Shown: positions 1 through 7,423 of the stretch, one piece after another | Layout of the letters: each line of letters opens with the position of its first letter | How positions within the stretch are numbered: position 1 is the stretch's first letter | From: GCA-020345945 sp964596985 | GTDB lineage: Archaea; Thermoproteota; Bathyarchaeia; RBG-16-48-13; GCA-020345945 | DNA: 56,902 bases | Assembly (NCBI GenBank): GCA_964596985.1 | Contig: CAZQWG010000011.1 | Coordinates: forward strand, 1-56,902 | Reading direction: 5' to 3' | The notes under the pieces: model-generated | What the model was told of the DNA's origin: nothing | The model's database searches: none | The model's input: the letters and a program-made list of their open reading frames with translations, nothing else | Made by a program: the position numbers and the translations under genes

Positions 1-43
1 GCTTCAAATCGCCAATTTTGACATATTCGACTTCTTCTGGCAA
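1..43 (-). CDS. Single-stranded DNA-binding protein paralogue (5' end only)
   Basis: The gene runs off the window start, so only about 14 N-terminal residues are visible. They read LPEEVEYVKIGDLK and match LPEKNEYVKVHDLK at the start of the OB-fold protein at 55143-55637. The position of that gene's ATG is ACG here (47-49), directly after an in-frame stop, so TTG at 43 is the likely start; ACG initiation is the alternative. The upstream 60 bases are also conserved between the two genes. Role by homology: OB-fold ssDNA binding. Family membership rests on the short match plus the shared leader. Confidence 0.6.
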   Translation of the reverse strand, partial: MPEEVEYVKIGDLK

Positions 44-102
44 ACTCGTTCACTGCTTGGACGTCGGGGCGCGGACACGCGGCAACCTATTTAAAGGGTT
101 CG
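44..102 (-). promoter_or_regulatory. Promoter and leader conserved between two SSB genes
   Basis: Read on the minus strand this holds a TATA-like TTTAAATA (about 88-95), then a GC-rich leader with the imperfect palindrome CGCGTGTCCGCG, then the start of the SSB-like gene. The same stretch lies at about 55631-55690 upstream of the second SSB gene and aligns without gaps at roughly 90 percent identity. The TATA box overlaps the stop codon of the gene at 91-432. Conservation outside the coding sequence suggests a shared promoter and 5' leader, perhaps with a regulator site in the palindrome. Confidence 0.6.
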
Positions 103-432
103 CATCTCAGGTTCTGTCAAGTCTTCGTCAGATCGGTCTCGCTGTAAACTTTCGTCAGATACGCACTGAAGCATCTTCTGGAACTTGACGTATTCCGATA
201 GATCAGATGATTCTATCTTTATTTCCTGATGGAGTCGTTTCACCCGACTAATCAGCATCTTCAAGGACTGTTCATCATGTATTGGAATATTGTTCTTCTT
301 ACAGTAGTCAATAACCCATGTCAAGAGAACTGTGAAGGCACCCATCAGCTCAGTATTGAGGTCATCCAGTTTGATTAGTTGGTTAAGTCTATGCAGTTGT
401 TCTCTAAGCAACCTATCATTTGTTGTTGCCAA
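91..432 (-). CDS. Hypothetical helical protein, third gene of the RHH operon
   Basis: I do not recognise the family. The frame is open from 543, which would overlap the preceding gene by 128 bases. A TTG at 432 with AAGG just upstream reduces the overlap to 17 bases and is my preferred start. The product is then about 113 residues, predicted helical, with a hydrophobic helix in the middle (MGAFTVLLTWVIDY) and an acidic C-terminus. It is the last gene of a run of three overlapping minus-strand genes that starts with a ribbon-helix-helix protein and lies beside a transposase, so an accessory role is likely. No catalytic motif is visible. Confidence 0.55.
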   Translation of the reverse strand: MATTNDRLLREQLHRLNQLIKLDDLNTELMGAFTVLLTWVIDYCKKNNIPIHDEQSLKMLISRVKRLHQEIKIESSDLSEYVKFQKMLQCVSDESLQRDRSDEDLTEPEMRTL

Positions 433-886
433 GTACCTTATCCCTTCTATCGGTTTCAACCTGCAATCCTTCCAATAATTTTCCAAGTGTTTGAATCCTC
501 GGTTCAAGTTCTTCTGAGAATCTCTGTCTAACCGTTGAATCAATCATTTCTCTGACCTTTTCATCTGAAACTTCACTTTTTGATTCAGGCAATAAGACGA
601 GAATGGAAAGATTTCCTATCAAAGAATAGAGACTATGCAGTTCTTCTATGAGAACTAAAGCTAGGCTTCCGATTGTTGCACTAGTTGGGGTAATATTCCT
701 AACATCCATCTGAGTTTTTAGGTTCATAGATGTTGTTTTCAACCTATCTAATTCTTGATTGAAAATCTGTCCTACCTCTCTTGCAACGGTACGCTGTTTC
801 TTATCTGGGCTTTCATCAAGGATGAGATTAATTATTTCATTGAACTGTCTTCGTTCTTTCTCCATTTTGCCCTCTTCGGAAATCAT
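416..886 (-). CDS. Hypothetical helical protein, second gene of the RHH operon
   Basis: 156 residues, family not recognised. The N-terminus is charged and helical, the centre has a hydrophobic segment around residues 70-100 (SLALVLIEELHSLYSLIGNLSILVLL), and the C-terminus is charged and probably coiled coil. The ATG at 886 overlaps the stop of the upstream ribbon-helix-helix gene as ATGA, the signature of translational coupling; a second ATG seven codons in (865) is the other candidate. Context suggests a partner of the small DNA-binding protein, as in a toxin-antitoxin or plasmid-maintenance cassette, but no toxin fold can be named from the sequence. Confidence 0.6.
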   Translation of the reverse strand: MISEEGKMEKERRQFNEIINLILDESPDKKQRTVAREVGQIFNQELDRLKTTSMNLKTQMDVRNITPTSATIGSLALVLIEELHSLYSLIGNLSILVLLPESKSEVSDEKVREMIDSTVRQRFSEELEPRIQTLGKLLEGLQVETDRRDKVLGNNK

Positions 887-1038
887 TCAGAATCCTTCTG
901 GTTTATCCATTGCCTGATTGCTTCCTCCACAAGTTCGCTAAGATCCATGTCGTGTCTTATGGCTTGGATCTTGGCTTCCTTCCAGAGTTCGGGATTCATC
1001 TTAATCGAAGTTTTCACTTTCTCAGACAGACATACCAC
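883..1038 (-). CDS. Ribbon-helix-helix (CopG/Arc-like) DNA-binding protein
   Basis: A 51-residue protein. After the start come KTSIKMNPELWKEAKIQAIRHDMDLSELVEEAIRQW (in two pieces KTSIKMNPELW and KEAKIQAIRHDMDLSELVEE), the pattern of a short beta strand followed by two helices. This is typical of CopG/Arc ribbon-helix-helix repressors, which dimerise, put the strand into the DNA major groove and often autoregulate. The GTG at 1038 is the only start in the frame before a stop at 1072-1074, and AAGGTGG surrounds it. It heads a three-gene operon and faces the transposase across about 90 bases that contain repeated GGTGGTATA boxes. Confidence 0.75.
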   Translation of the reverse strand: MVCLSEKVKTSIKMNPELWKEAKIQAIRHDMDLSELVEEAIRQWINQKDSE

Positions 1039-1129
1039 CTTGACAGAGAATGATCTTGGTGGTATATAAGTCTATACCATAAGTTTTATAAGGGTATAGG
1101 TATCTACTAATTAGTGGTACGGTGGTATA
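1033..1129. promoter_or_regulatory. Divergent promoter with repeated GGTGGTATA boxes
   Basis: The gap between the RHH gene and the transposase holds an inverted repeat GGTATA-N6-TATACC (1061-1078), GGTGGTATA as direct repeats at 1058-1066 and 1121-1129, the same GGTGGTAT on the minus strand at 1033-1040, and GGGTATAGGTAT near 1092-1103. RHH repressors bind such short repeated or inverted boxes, so autoregulation of the operon and control of the transposase are plausible. The AT-rich core also supplies TATA-like sequences. Confidence 0.5.
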
Positions 1130-2275
1130 ATGGTACTAGAAACGAGACAAGAAAGAGGACAGGCAATCGCCAACCTACCCAACCAGATTCAAAGGATCAG
1201 TCAAGACAATTACCAAGTCAAATCACAATCAGGAAACGGCGAATACACGGTCAGTCTCAAGGAGTTCGGTTGGGTCTGTTCTTGTCCCGATCATGTTTAC
1301 CGTCATGTCAAGTGCAAACATATCTTTGCTGTCGAGTTCTCAACCCAACTTAGACGGGAAGTCGAGACAAGAAGAATACAGCCAATCATCAATGCAACTC
1401 AATGCGTTTACTGTGAATCACTAGACATCGTAAAGGCGGGACTACGACACAACAAACACGGCGACATACAGCTATTCCAATGCAAGACTTGTGGAAGATA
1501 CTTCAGCTTCAACATCGGGTTCGAGAAGATGAAACACAACCCACAAGCAATCACAACAGCCATGCAACTATACTTCTCAGGCGAATCCCTACGAAACACA
1601 CAGAGATCCCTCAGAATCATGGGAGTCGAAGTAAGCCATCAAACCGTCTACAACTGGATCAAGAAATACACTAAGCTACTCGAAGAGTATGCCGACAACA
1701 TTCAGCCGAATGTCGGGGATACTTGGAGGGCTGACGAGTTATGGGTCAAAGTCAAAGGGGATCTGAAATACGTCTTTGCTCTGATGGATGATGAAACTCG
1801 TTACTGGATAGCACAGGAAGTTGCGGATACCAAGCATAAGCACATCGCAACAGGACTCTTCAAGAAGGGGAGAGAGGTTGCAGGGAAGAAGCCTAAGACT
1901 CTCATCACCGATGGACTACCATCATACAACAAGGCTTACACCAAAGAATTCTGGACAGCAAGGAAGATAACAAGAACCAAACATATCCGACACATCCACT
2001 TGGCTGGGGACATGAACAACAATAAGATGGAACGGCTCAACGGTGAGATCCGAGACCGAGAGAAAGTGATGAGAGGGCTGAAAAGCAAGGATACGCCGAT
2101 CATCGCTGGCTATCAGATATTCCACAACTACATACGAGGACACGAAGGATTAGACGGTAAAACTCCAGCAGAAGCCTGTGGAATCAAAGTCGAAGGCAAA
2201 AACAAGTGGACTACTCTAATCCAGAATGCTTCGAATCGAGATCCGATAACTAGGAAGGTACGACCCAAAGGTTAG
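1130..2275 (+). CDS. DDE transposase with SWIM and zinc-ribbon fingers (IS6/IS240-like)
   Basis: 381 residues. The N-terminus has a SWIM-type zinc motif (CSCPDHVYRHVKCKH, about residues 50-65), then a zinc ribbon (CVYC...CKTC, about 92-125), a helix-turn-helix-like stretch (SLRNTQRSLRIMGVEVSHQ) and an rve/DDE catalytic core. The acidic triad is visible as Asp in WRADELW, Asp in LITDGLPSY and Glu in NNKMERLNGEIRDRE, the last in the form typical of IS6/IS240 transposases. The enzyme appears intact. I found no convincing terminal inverted repeats or target duplication, so the element boundaries are unknown. It is divergent from the RHH operon and lies 110 bases from a tRNA-like gene. Confidence 0.88.
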   Translation: MVLETRQERGQAIANLPNQIQRISQDNYQVKSQSGNGEYTVSLKEFGWVCSCPDHVYRHVKCKHIFAVEFSTQLRREVETRRIQPIINATQCVYCESLDIVKAGLRHNKHGDIQLFQCKTCGRYFSFNIGFEKMKHNPQAITTAMQLYFSGESLRNTQRSLRIMGVEVSHQTVYNWIKKYTKLLEEYADNIQPNVGDTWRADELWVKVKGDLKYVFALMDDETRYWIAQEVADTKHKHIATGLFKKGREVAGKKPKTLITDGLPSYNKAYTKEFWTARKITRTKHIRHIHLAGDMNNNKMERLNGEIRDREKVMRGLKSKDTPIIAGYQIFHNYIRGHEGLDGKTPAEACGIKVEGKNKWTTLIQNASNRDPITRKVRPKG

Positions 2276-2322
2276 GTCGCACCCGACACGTGGACACCTT
2301 GCGGTGTCAGCTTTGCATAAGC
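2274..2322 (+). repeat. Partial copy of the neighbouring tRNA anticodon/variable region
   Basis: GACACGTG (2285-2292) and TTTGCATAAGC (2312-2322) recur in the same order in the tRNA-like gene at 2422-2429 and 2433-2443. Here they are separated by the 2293-2308 hairpin instead of a few bases, and the bases just before GACACGTG are also similar. The copy begins at the transposase stop codon, which suggests that the element end was formed from, or inserted beside, a tRNA fragment. Confidence 0.5.
2293..2308 (+). terminator. Hairpin downstream of the transposase
   Basis: Perfect six-base stem GACACC / GGTGTC with a TTGC loop, 18 bases after the transposase stop codon. No long T run follows, so termination is only suggested by position; it could also be a transposon-end hairpin. 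Confidence 0.4.
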
Positions 2323-2386
2323 CGAATAACATTACAATATGAGCAAATTTAAACGTTACCATTGACCTCATTATTCCATATTATGT

Positions 2387-2473
2387 GCCCTAGTCGCATA
2401 GTCTGGTTATTGCGTTCGCCTGACACGTGAATTTTGCATAAGCAAATCAGGGGTTCAAATCCCCTCTAGGGCG
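2387..2473 (+). tRNA. Class II tRNA (Ser-like body, anticodon GAC), possibly a pseudo-tRNA
   Basis: The acceptor stem GCCCTAG/CTAGGGC pairs fully with G73. The D arm has a three-base stem (GCA/TGC), and the anticodon stem TTCGC/GTGAA has one G-U pair. The loop CTGACAC places GAC (valine) at 34-36. A long variable arm follows (TTTGC-ATAA-GCAAA), and the T arm AGGGG-TTCAAAT-CCCCT is perfect. A long variable arm with G73 is the serine tRNA pattern, not valine. CCA is not encoded (TCA follows). A TATA-like AAATTTAAA lies about 40 bases upstream. It may be a real but unusual tRNA, a valine tRNA with an insertion in the variable loop, or a decaying copy. Confidence 0.6.
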
Positions 2474-2725
2474 TCAAACATCATCACTTTCTGGTTGAAT
2501 ACCTCTTCTCATCTCAAGGTCATGTTGATAAGCCTTGAATCTCGGACATTTCCTGTAATTCTCAATATTCTGACAATATTTCTTCTCTTCCTCATCTGTG
2601 GGGTTGTATGTTTGTCCAATTGCACAGATACTAGGATAACAAAAATTGTTATAATAGATGCAGTCCACAGAACCACGCTCAAAAGAGATTTCTTTAAGAA
2701 CAATAAAAGACTTCGTATGATTCAC
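2474..2725 (-). CDS. Small cysteine-rich hypothetical protein
   Basis: 83 residues starting at GTG 2725; GGAGG lies directly against that codon, so the exact start is uncertain. Five cysteines fall in the middle (C-x6-C-x4-C, then C and CPRF near residue 60), which could bind a metal. The family is not recognised. The gene ends one base after the convergent tRNA-like gene. The preceding and following intergenic DNA holds no other gene. Confidence 0.5.
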   Translation of the reverse strand: MNHTKSFIVLKEISFERGSVDCIYYNNFCYPSICAIGQTYNPTDEEEKKYCQNIENYRKCPRFKAYQHDLEMRRGIQPESDDV

Positions 2726-3020
2726 CTCCTTTCAATCATCTGATGATTTTTTACATTCCTCATATCTGACGGAGACTTTACAGAACCCGCATCTCAGCAC
2801 ACACTATTCTGTTCTGAAACGTAGAAGAAAGCGGGTGTCTAGTATATGATTCATGCCACCCCATTGCTTGAATGGAAGAAGTTGTCTTTTGTAGTCCTCC
2901 TGCGATTCAACATTCGTAAGCGCGTGCTAGGTACTACGACCTGCCTCTAGGCTTCCAAACCGCGCCCATCGGTCAGCCGCTGGGACGCTGCCTCTCAGGA
3001 GAAAGCTTTACGCCCAACCG

Positions 3021-3692
3021 TCAGATTGATTGAATAGGCCCTCTTGTTCTTGAAGACTGAGCGGCATTTGAGGGGCAATAGCTTTTAAGCGGGTTCCTGT
3101 AGCCTTTCGCCATCAATCTTTCACGAATGGCTCTCTTCAAACCGCCCAAGCCTTCTCCTGTCTTTGCACTTACCGGAAATATGTATCCGGCAACCTCCAG
3201 AGGCTCTTCGTTGCCAAACCGATACATCAACTCTTCAAGGTTGGCATCTATCTCCTTCCTGTCCGCTTTGTCGATCTTGTTAGCTGCCACTAAAGGGAAC
3301 TCACCTAAGATCTGTGCTAGGAACAGCACCATCTCCACATCCACGGGGATGAACCCCTTCTTCTCCAGACGCCACGTTACCTCTGAGAATGTGGATACGT
3401 CTAGCACATGGACGGCTTCGGCTATCCTTTGAGCATTGGACTCGAAGAACTCAACGATCTGATGTTTTATCTTCTCCTCCAAACGCTTAGAGGCTCGCAT
3501 CATAGTGCCAAACCCTGGCATGTCCACAAGAAACAGACCGTGACTCAAAGGATACTTCGAGAACCGTCTTGTGGTACCCGGACGCTTGCCAGTCGCCACA
3601 TCTAGCCCTAGCACTTTCCTGATGATGCTACTCTTGCCCGCATTAGGCCTGCCTGTGAAAACTAAATACTCCTCACGCATACCAACGATCAT
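3021..3692 (-). CDS. engB: EngB/YsxC-type ribosome-biogenesis GTPase
   Basis: 223 residues with all G motifs of a TrmE/Era/EngA/EngB-like GTPase: P-loop GRPNAGKSS at the N-terminus, a conserved Thr in the GTTRRF switch I region, DMPG (G3), NKID (G4) and SAKTG (G5). The size and the compact single-domain layout match EngB, which binds the large ribosomal subunit during assembly in bacteria and has archaeal relatives. The gene stands alone. The last 25 residues are low complexity and basic, beyond the usual domain end. Starting at an internal Met (residue 5) would also be compatible. Confidence 0.85.
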   Translation of the reverse strand: MIVGMREEYLVFTGRPNAGKSSIIRKVLGLDVATGKRPGTTRRFSKYPLSHGLFLVDMPGFGTMMRASKRLEEKIKHQIVEFFESNAQRIAEAVHVLDVSTFSEVTWRLEKKGFIPVDVEMVLFLAQILGEFPLVAANKIDKADRKEIDANLEELMYRFGNEEPLEVAGYIFPVSAKTGEGLGGLKRAIRERLMAKGYRNPLKSYCPSNAAQSSRTRGPIQSI

Positions 3693-3881
3693 GTAAGTCT
3701 GGGGAATATTTTAACGTACTATATCCTTCAGCCTGCAGTAATGGGAGCCGTCTCACTAGCTAGACCCGAATCAAATAAAAATATGTATCTAAGGGGATCC
3801 AACTGCAATCTACAAGATAATAAGGAAAAAGATGAAAAATAAACTTCTTTTTCCTAAAATAATTCTTGAATGAATTGATTT

Positions 3882-4006
3882 TGGAGCCCCGGGATAGGTT
3901 CACACCCAGCTTCGAACCCGCGTTTTACAGCTGATTTGGAGCTGTAACCGTATCGTTTCCGGCTATGATTCGGATATTCTTTGGTAGTTTTTCGTGAGCC
4001 CTCGCC
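3882..4006 (-). repeat. 125-bp tRNA-like repeat, copy A
   Basis: One of three copies of exactly 125 bp (others at 10339 and 12452) that align without gaps. On the minus strand it ends in GGGGCTCCA, the same 12 bases that end tRNA-Thr at 14148, preceded by a T-loop-like GGTTCGAA. It can form a perfect eight-base hairpin (TTACAGCT / AGCTGTAA, around 3925-3947) and a GGTTC/GAACC stem. About 20 bases outside its tRNA-like end (ATGAATTGATTT) also match the 3' flank of tRNA-Thr. Possibly a structured RNA or a tRNA-derived dispersed element. The rest of 3693-4247 holds nothing else I can name. Confidence 0.7.
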
Positions 4007-4247
4007 TTCAAATCTTTAGGTATCAGCCAGAATATTAGATAACACGTCAGCAGACAGCCCCAACCACTCCTCTATATGTGTGTAGCAATACAATTCGAAG
4101 GTATAGGGCGCTCTTTCCTCATTTTCACATCGGTTTCATCGAGTATCCTTGGAAGTCATTCTCTGTCTCGGATTTGAATTGACTAGACCATACGGATTCT
4201 ATTGCCCTCCAGTTATACTGCGCCTCCCATCTCAGCCTGTCTAAACG

Positions 4248-4442
4248 TCACGGAAAGGCTTGGCGCATGCGCAAGGAGGAGGGCATCATTGCCGTCCCGC
4301 AATTGGGACATCGAGTCTGCAGGCAGGGGACATCTCTCACGTGAGGCACTTTATGCCCGCAACTCGGACACACGCAACATGCAGGTCCACCAGTCTGCTG
4401 ACGCCTCCCTCCCCTACCTCTCCCGAAACCTCTGCCACTCAT
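4248..4442 (-). CDS. Small glycine/arginine-rich zinc-ribbon protein
   Basis: 64 residues from ATG 4442. The N-terminus is MSGRGFGRGRGGRR, followed by CVCPSCGHKVPHVRDVPC and RCPNCGTAMM. The two CPxCG knuckles and the VPH..D/GVPC spacer match a small zinc-ribbon family found beside redox and iron-sulfur genes in anaerobic archaea and bacteria; its function is unknown. The frame stays open upstream to 4553, but residues there look non-coding, and a weak GAGG precedes the ATG at 4442. Confidence 0.7.
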   Translation of the reverse strand: MSGRGFGRGRGGRRQQTGGPACCVCPSCGHKVPHVRDVPCLQTRCPNCGTAMMPSSLRMRQAFP

Positions 4443-4825
4443 AAGCCTCAAATCCCTCAATTGACGCGAGGAGTATCCGCCAAGACGGACGGTATAAGGG
4501 ATTCGTTGAAAGTCTCTCCCGTTATCGGGAGAAGATTCGGGCAGATATGCCATCCTGTCGGTCTCAGTCTAAGTGGAAGGGACTGGCTGGAAGGTTAAGG
4601 AATTCATCGATTCCGAAGACTCTCAATACATTGCAATTATTGAGGGAACATAATCTGCCGGCAAATTGTCCAAGACGACTTGCTATCGCCTATTAAGAGA
4701 TCAACGCACCACTCTGGGCTCCGCTGTCAGCCTTGGTGTGCGCTCTCAGCTTGAGCCGCCAAGAGAGGGGGTTTCCGGTTCTTGGATGGGGCATATTAGT
4801 GCCTTCCCGTAATGTTATAGGGTGA
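4443..4825. other. Intergenic region, no gene seen
   Basis: No convincing coding sequence or RNA. A 16-base sequence CTCCGCTGTCAGCCTT (4719-4734) recurs with one change at 7225-7240 in another gap; its meaning is unknown. Confidence 0.5.
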
Positions 4826-6070
4826 TTGAGTAGTTCTGGGCATTGGTGTGGGATTCTTTTGGCGGTTGTATCCGTTGTAAGGGTTCATGGGAACGATGTT
4901 GAGAGGGCGGTGAGGGAGGCTGTCAGAGAAGCGGGAGGGCTGGGTGGTCTTATTGATGGTGATTCGACTGTTTTGGTGAAGCCTAATCTTCTCCGTCCTG
5001 TGGAGTCTGGTTCGGGCATGATTACGGATGCGAGGGTCACTGAGGCTGTAGTGAGGATTGTGGAGGAGTTGGGGGCCGGGAGGATTGTTATTGGGGAGGG
5101 ATCTGCTGTGGGATACGATTTTCCTAATATCAGGGATACTTTGGAGGCGTTTAGGGTCTCTGGGACTGAGAGGGTTGCTCGGGATTGTGGTGTAGAGCTT
5201 GTTGACTTGAATCGGGATGAGCCAGTCGAGGTGGAGGTTTCCGACGCATATGTGATGAAGAGGTTTAGGGTTGCGAAGACTGCAGTGGAGGCAGATGTGA
5301 TAATCTCGGTTCCTGTGTTGAAGACGCATAATAGGACAGCGATTACGTGTGGTCTGAAGAATATGAAGGGTGTTCTCCCCGGTTTGGAGAAGAGGATGAG
5401 TCATCGATGCGGGTTGGATAGGGCGATTGTGGATCTGAACCGGGTTGTCAGCCCTGATTTCACGGTGGTAGACGCTACAAGTTGTATGGAAGGGACTTGG
5501 GAGTATCCTAGAGACAGGGTTGGTTTGGGCTTGGTGGTGGCGGGGGCTGATCCCGTGGCTGTTGACACGGTCTGCGCCAGGATTATGGGTCTGGACCTGG
5601 CTATGGTGCTCCACCTGCAGCTTGCCGAAGAAAAGGGGCTCGGCACCACCGACCTGGGCAAGATTGAGGTGAGGGGAGCGCGGATCGAGGATGTCTCAAG
5701 GCGGTTCAAGCCGTTCTCAGAGGCGTTCAAGAGCCGGTTCGGGATGGTTAATCTCATCGAGAAGGATACGTGTACAGGATGTATGGGGGAGATCTACAGC
5801 ACTTTCACATACTTGAGGGAAGCGGGCTACAAGAGTGAGCTGGGGGAGTTGACCGTGATCATGGGTATACCGGAGAAGATCCCGGATGTGGAAGGGGTGC
5901 CTTTGGTTGTCGGGAAATGCGCCAGCCCACACCGAGAACTCGGCGTCTATGTCCCCGGATGCCCACCCCACGGGATCGCAATCACGGAGAAGGCGTGTCA
6001 GGCTCTGAGCGTTGACTGGAAAATAGTTCACCGCACCATAAAAGAGCTTCATGAGGGCTCTTCTGGATGA
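4826..6070 (+). CDS. DUF362 domain protein
   Basis: Up to 414 residues. The signature parts of DUF362 are present: VLVKPNLL near residue 50, GEGSAVGY, ISVPVLKTHNRTAITCGLKNMKG in the middle (KTH and GLKN blocks), and the C-terminal cysteines CTGCMGE and KCASPH...GCPPHG, which could hold an iron-sulfur cluster or metal. Family members are uncharacterised and often occur near redox enzymes. The start may be TTG 4859, which would give the usual LAVVSVVRVHG opening instead of the extra 11 residues. Codon use changes from T/G-rich to C-rich near 5520 although the protein continues normally. Confidence 0.8.
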   Translation: MSSSGHWCGILLAVVSVVRVHGNDVERAVREAVREAGGLGGLIDGDSTVLVKPNLLRPVESGSGMITDARVTEAVVRIVEELGAGRIVIGEGSAVGYDFPNIRDTLEAFRVSGTERVARDCGVELVDLNRDEPVEVEVSDAYVMKRFRVAKTAVEADVIISVPVLKTHNRTAITCGLKNMKGVLPGLEKRMSHRCGLDRAIVDLNRVVSPDFTVVDATSCMEGTWEYPRDRVGLGLVVAGADPVAVDTVCARIMGLDLAMVLHLQLAEEKGLGTTDLGKIEVRGARIEDVSRRFKPFSEAFKSRFGMVNLIEKDTCTGCMGEIYSTFTYLREAGYKSELGELTVIMGIPEKIPDVEGVPLVVGKCASPHRELGVYVPGCPPHGIAITEKACQALSVDWKIVHRTIKELHEGSSG

Positions 6071-6378
6071 AGGCTTGAGTCCGGTCGATAGGAACAGTTA
6101 CCCAAGAATTTGGGTCAGTATGTTCCCTCAGAATCTACCAGGTTGAGCTGCCTCGGGTCGGACGCTTCCACGGAACCGTTTTCGATTGGTTTCAGGGATT
6201 GCTGGTAGGAGTATTCGTGGCACGAGTACTTGTCGTTTGACAGAAGCAGTAGTCTAAAGATTCTCAAGACAAGCGATGCCTGCTGGTTTTGTTTCTTCCA
6301 CTTTTCAGGTGCTAGGGAACCAATATACTTGGAAACTAGACATATACTGTTGAGAGATGTCTCTGGCAGGATGATACT
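6071..6378. other. Intergenic region with an antisense open frame
   Basis: On the minus strand a frame is open from about 6390 down to a TGA at 6115-6117. It encodes protein-like residues such as SLAPEKWKKQNQQASLVLRI but has no early start codon (first TTG is in VLRIF). It may be the tail of a decayed gene. A promoter for the aldo/keto reductase at 6379 must also lie here. Confidence 0.35.
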
Positions 6379-7188
6379 TTGAGATATATGATATTGGGTC
6401 AGACAGGCCTGAGGGTTTCAATTCTGGGGTTCGGGGGCATCCCCATCAGAGGGGTAGATGAGAAGGATGCTGTTGCTGTGGTGAACCGCGCATTGGATCT
6501 GGGCGTTAATTTCATTCATACTTCGATCACGTATGGTGATAGCTCGTATAAGATCGGGAAGGTGATGAAGGAACGTAGGGACGAGTGTTTCTTGGCAGTG
6601 AAGATTGGGGGCAGCCAGAGAACGAAGGAGGAGGCTGAGGAACGGCTGAGAGAAACCTTGGAAGCCCTCAATACGGACCATGTGGAGATCGCCGAGCTGC
6701 CGATAAACGTCCACGAGTTCAGCAAGGCCATGCAGCCGGGAGGTGCTTACGAGGCCTTGGAAGAAGCAAAGCGCGAAGGAGTAATCGATTACATTGGGAT
6801 TACGAGTCACGATGTAAAGTTTCTTGTGGAAGCGATCCAGACAAAGGCGTTCTCAAACCTTATCGTTCCATTCAACTACGCGGCGAATTCTGCGAAGGAT
6901 AGGCTTCTTGCTTTGGCGGCTGATCTCGATGTGGGGGTTATAGCCATGAAGGCCTTGGGAAAGGGAGGCTTGCCCGACTCGCCGCAAGCTCTGAGATACG
7001 TCTGGAACCATGACGTTGACACAGCGATAGTAGGAATGAGCAGACTGTCTGAAGTGGAAGAGAACGTCGCCACCGCCAACAGTCCTACGCCACCCACTCA
7101 GAAGGAAGAGGAAGAGCTGAGAAGGATGGCAGAGGAGATCGTGAAGGCAGGCCGCCTCTCCTCGTCGGGATCTGTAACTCCGCCTTGA
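6379..7188 (+). CDS. Aldo/keto reductase family protein with altered active site
   Basis: 269 residues with the AKR beginning (MILGQTGLRVSILGFGGIPI) and a TIM-barrel-like pattern to the end, including the C-terminal GMSRLSEVEEN. The catalytic Tyr (TYG, residue 52) and Lys (AVKIG, residue 75) are present. The Asp of the usual DTA motif is His47 (FIHTS), and the usual catalytic His of QLH is Pro108 (AELPIN). The active site is therefore not canonical, and the protein may have lost NAD(P)H-dependent carbonyl reduction or act differently. The start is TTG 6379, just before RYMILG. Confidence 0.8.
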   Translation: MRYMILGQTGLRVSILGFGGIPIRGVDEKDAVAVVNRALDLGVNFIHTSITYGDSSYKIGKVMKERRDECFLAVKIGGSQRTKEEAEERLRETLEALNTDHVEIAELPINVHEFSKAMQPGGAYEALEEAKREGVIDYIGITSHDVKFLVEAIQTKAFSNLIVPFNYAANSAKDRLLALAADLDVGVIAMKALGKGGLPDSPQALRYVWNHDVDTAIVGMSRLSEVEENVATANSPTPPTQKEEEELRRMAEEIVKAGRLSSSGSVTPP

Positions 7189-7423
7189 TCTCCCCTCCGC
7201 TCGCGATGAAGGCAACACTCCGGTCTCCGCTGTCAACCTTCGTTTTATCGCGCGCTAAAGCGAAGAACCGCTTTGATCCTCAAGAAGAGTTATGGCGCGC
7301 GCCGAACCACCCTGAGTATAGCTAACAAGAGGGTCATGATACAGCCTAATTGACTGACCGATCGGCTGGAAACTCATTCGATTTCCAATCTTCTAGATTA
7401 AAATATCCTCCTATCTGACGGAA

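Noticed and set aside
4796..5614. Long minus-strand frame of 272 codons opposite DUF362
   Set aside because: It is a shadow of the DUF362 gene: low-complexity His/Pro/Asn-rich product and no ribosome site, while the other strand has a clear protein family.
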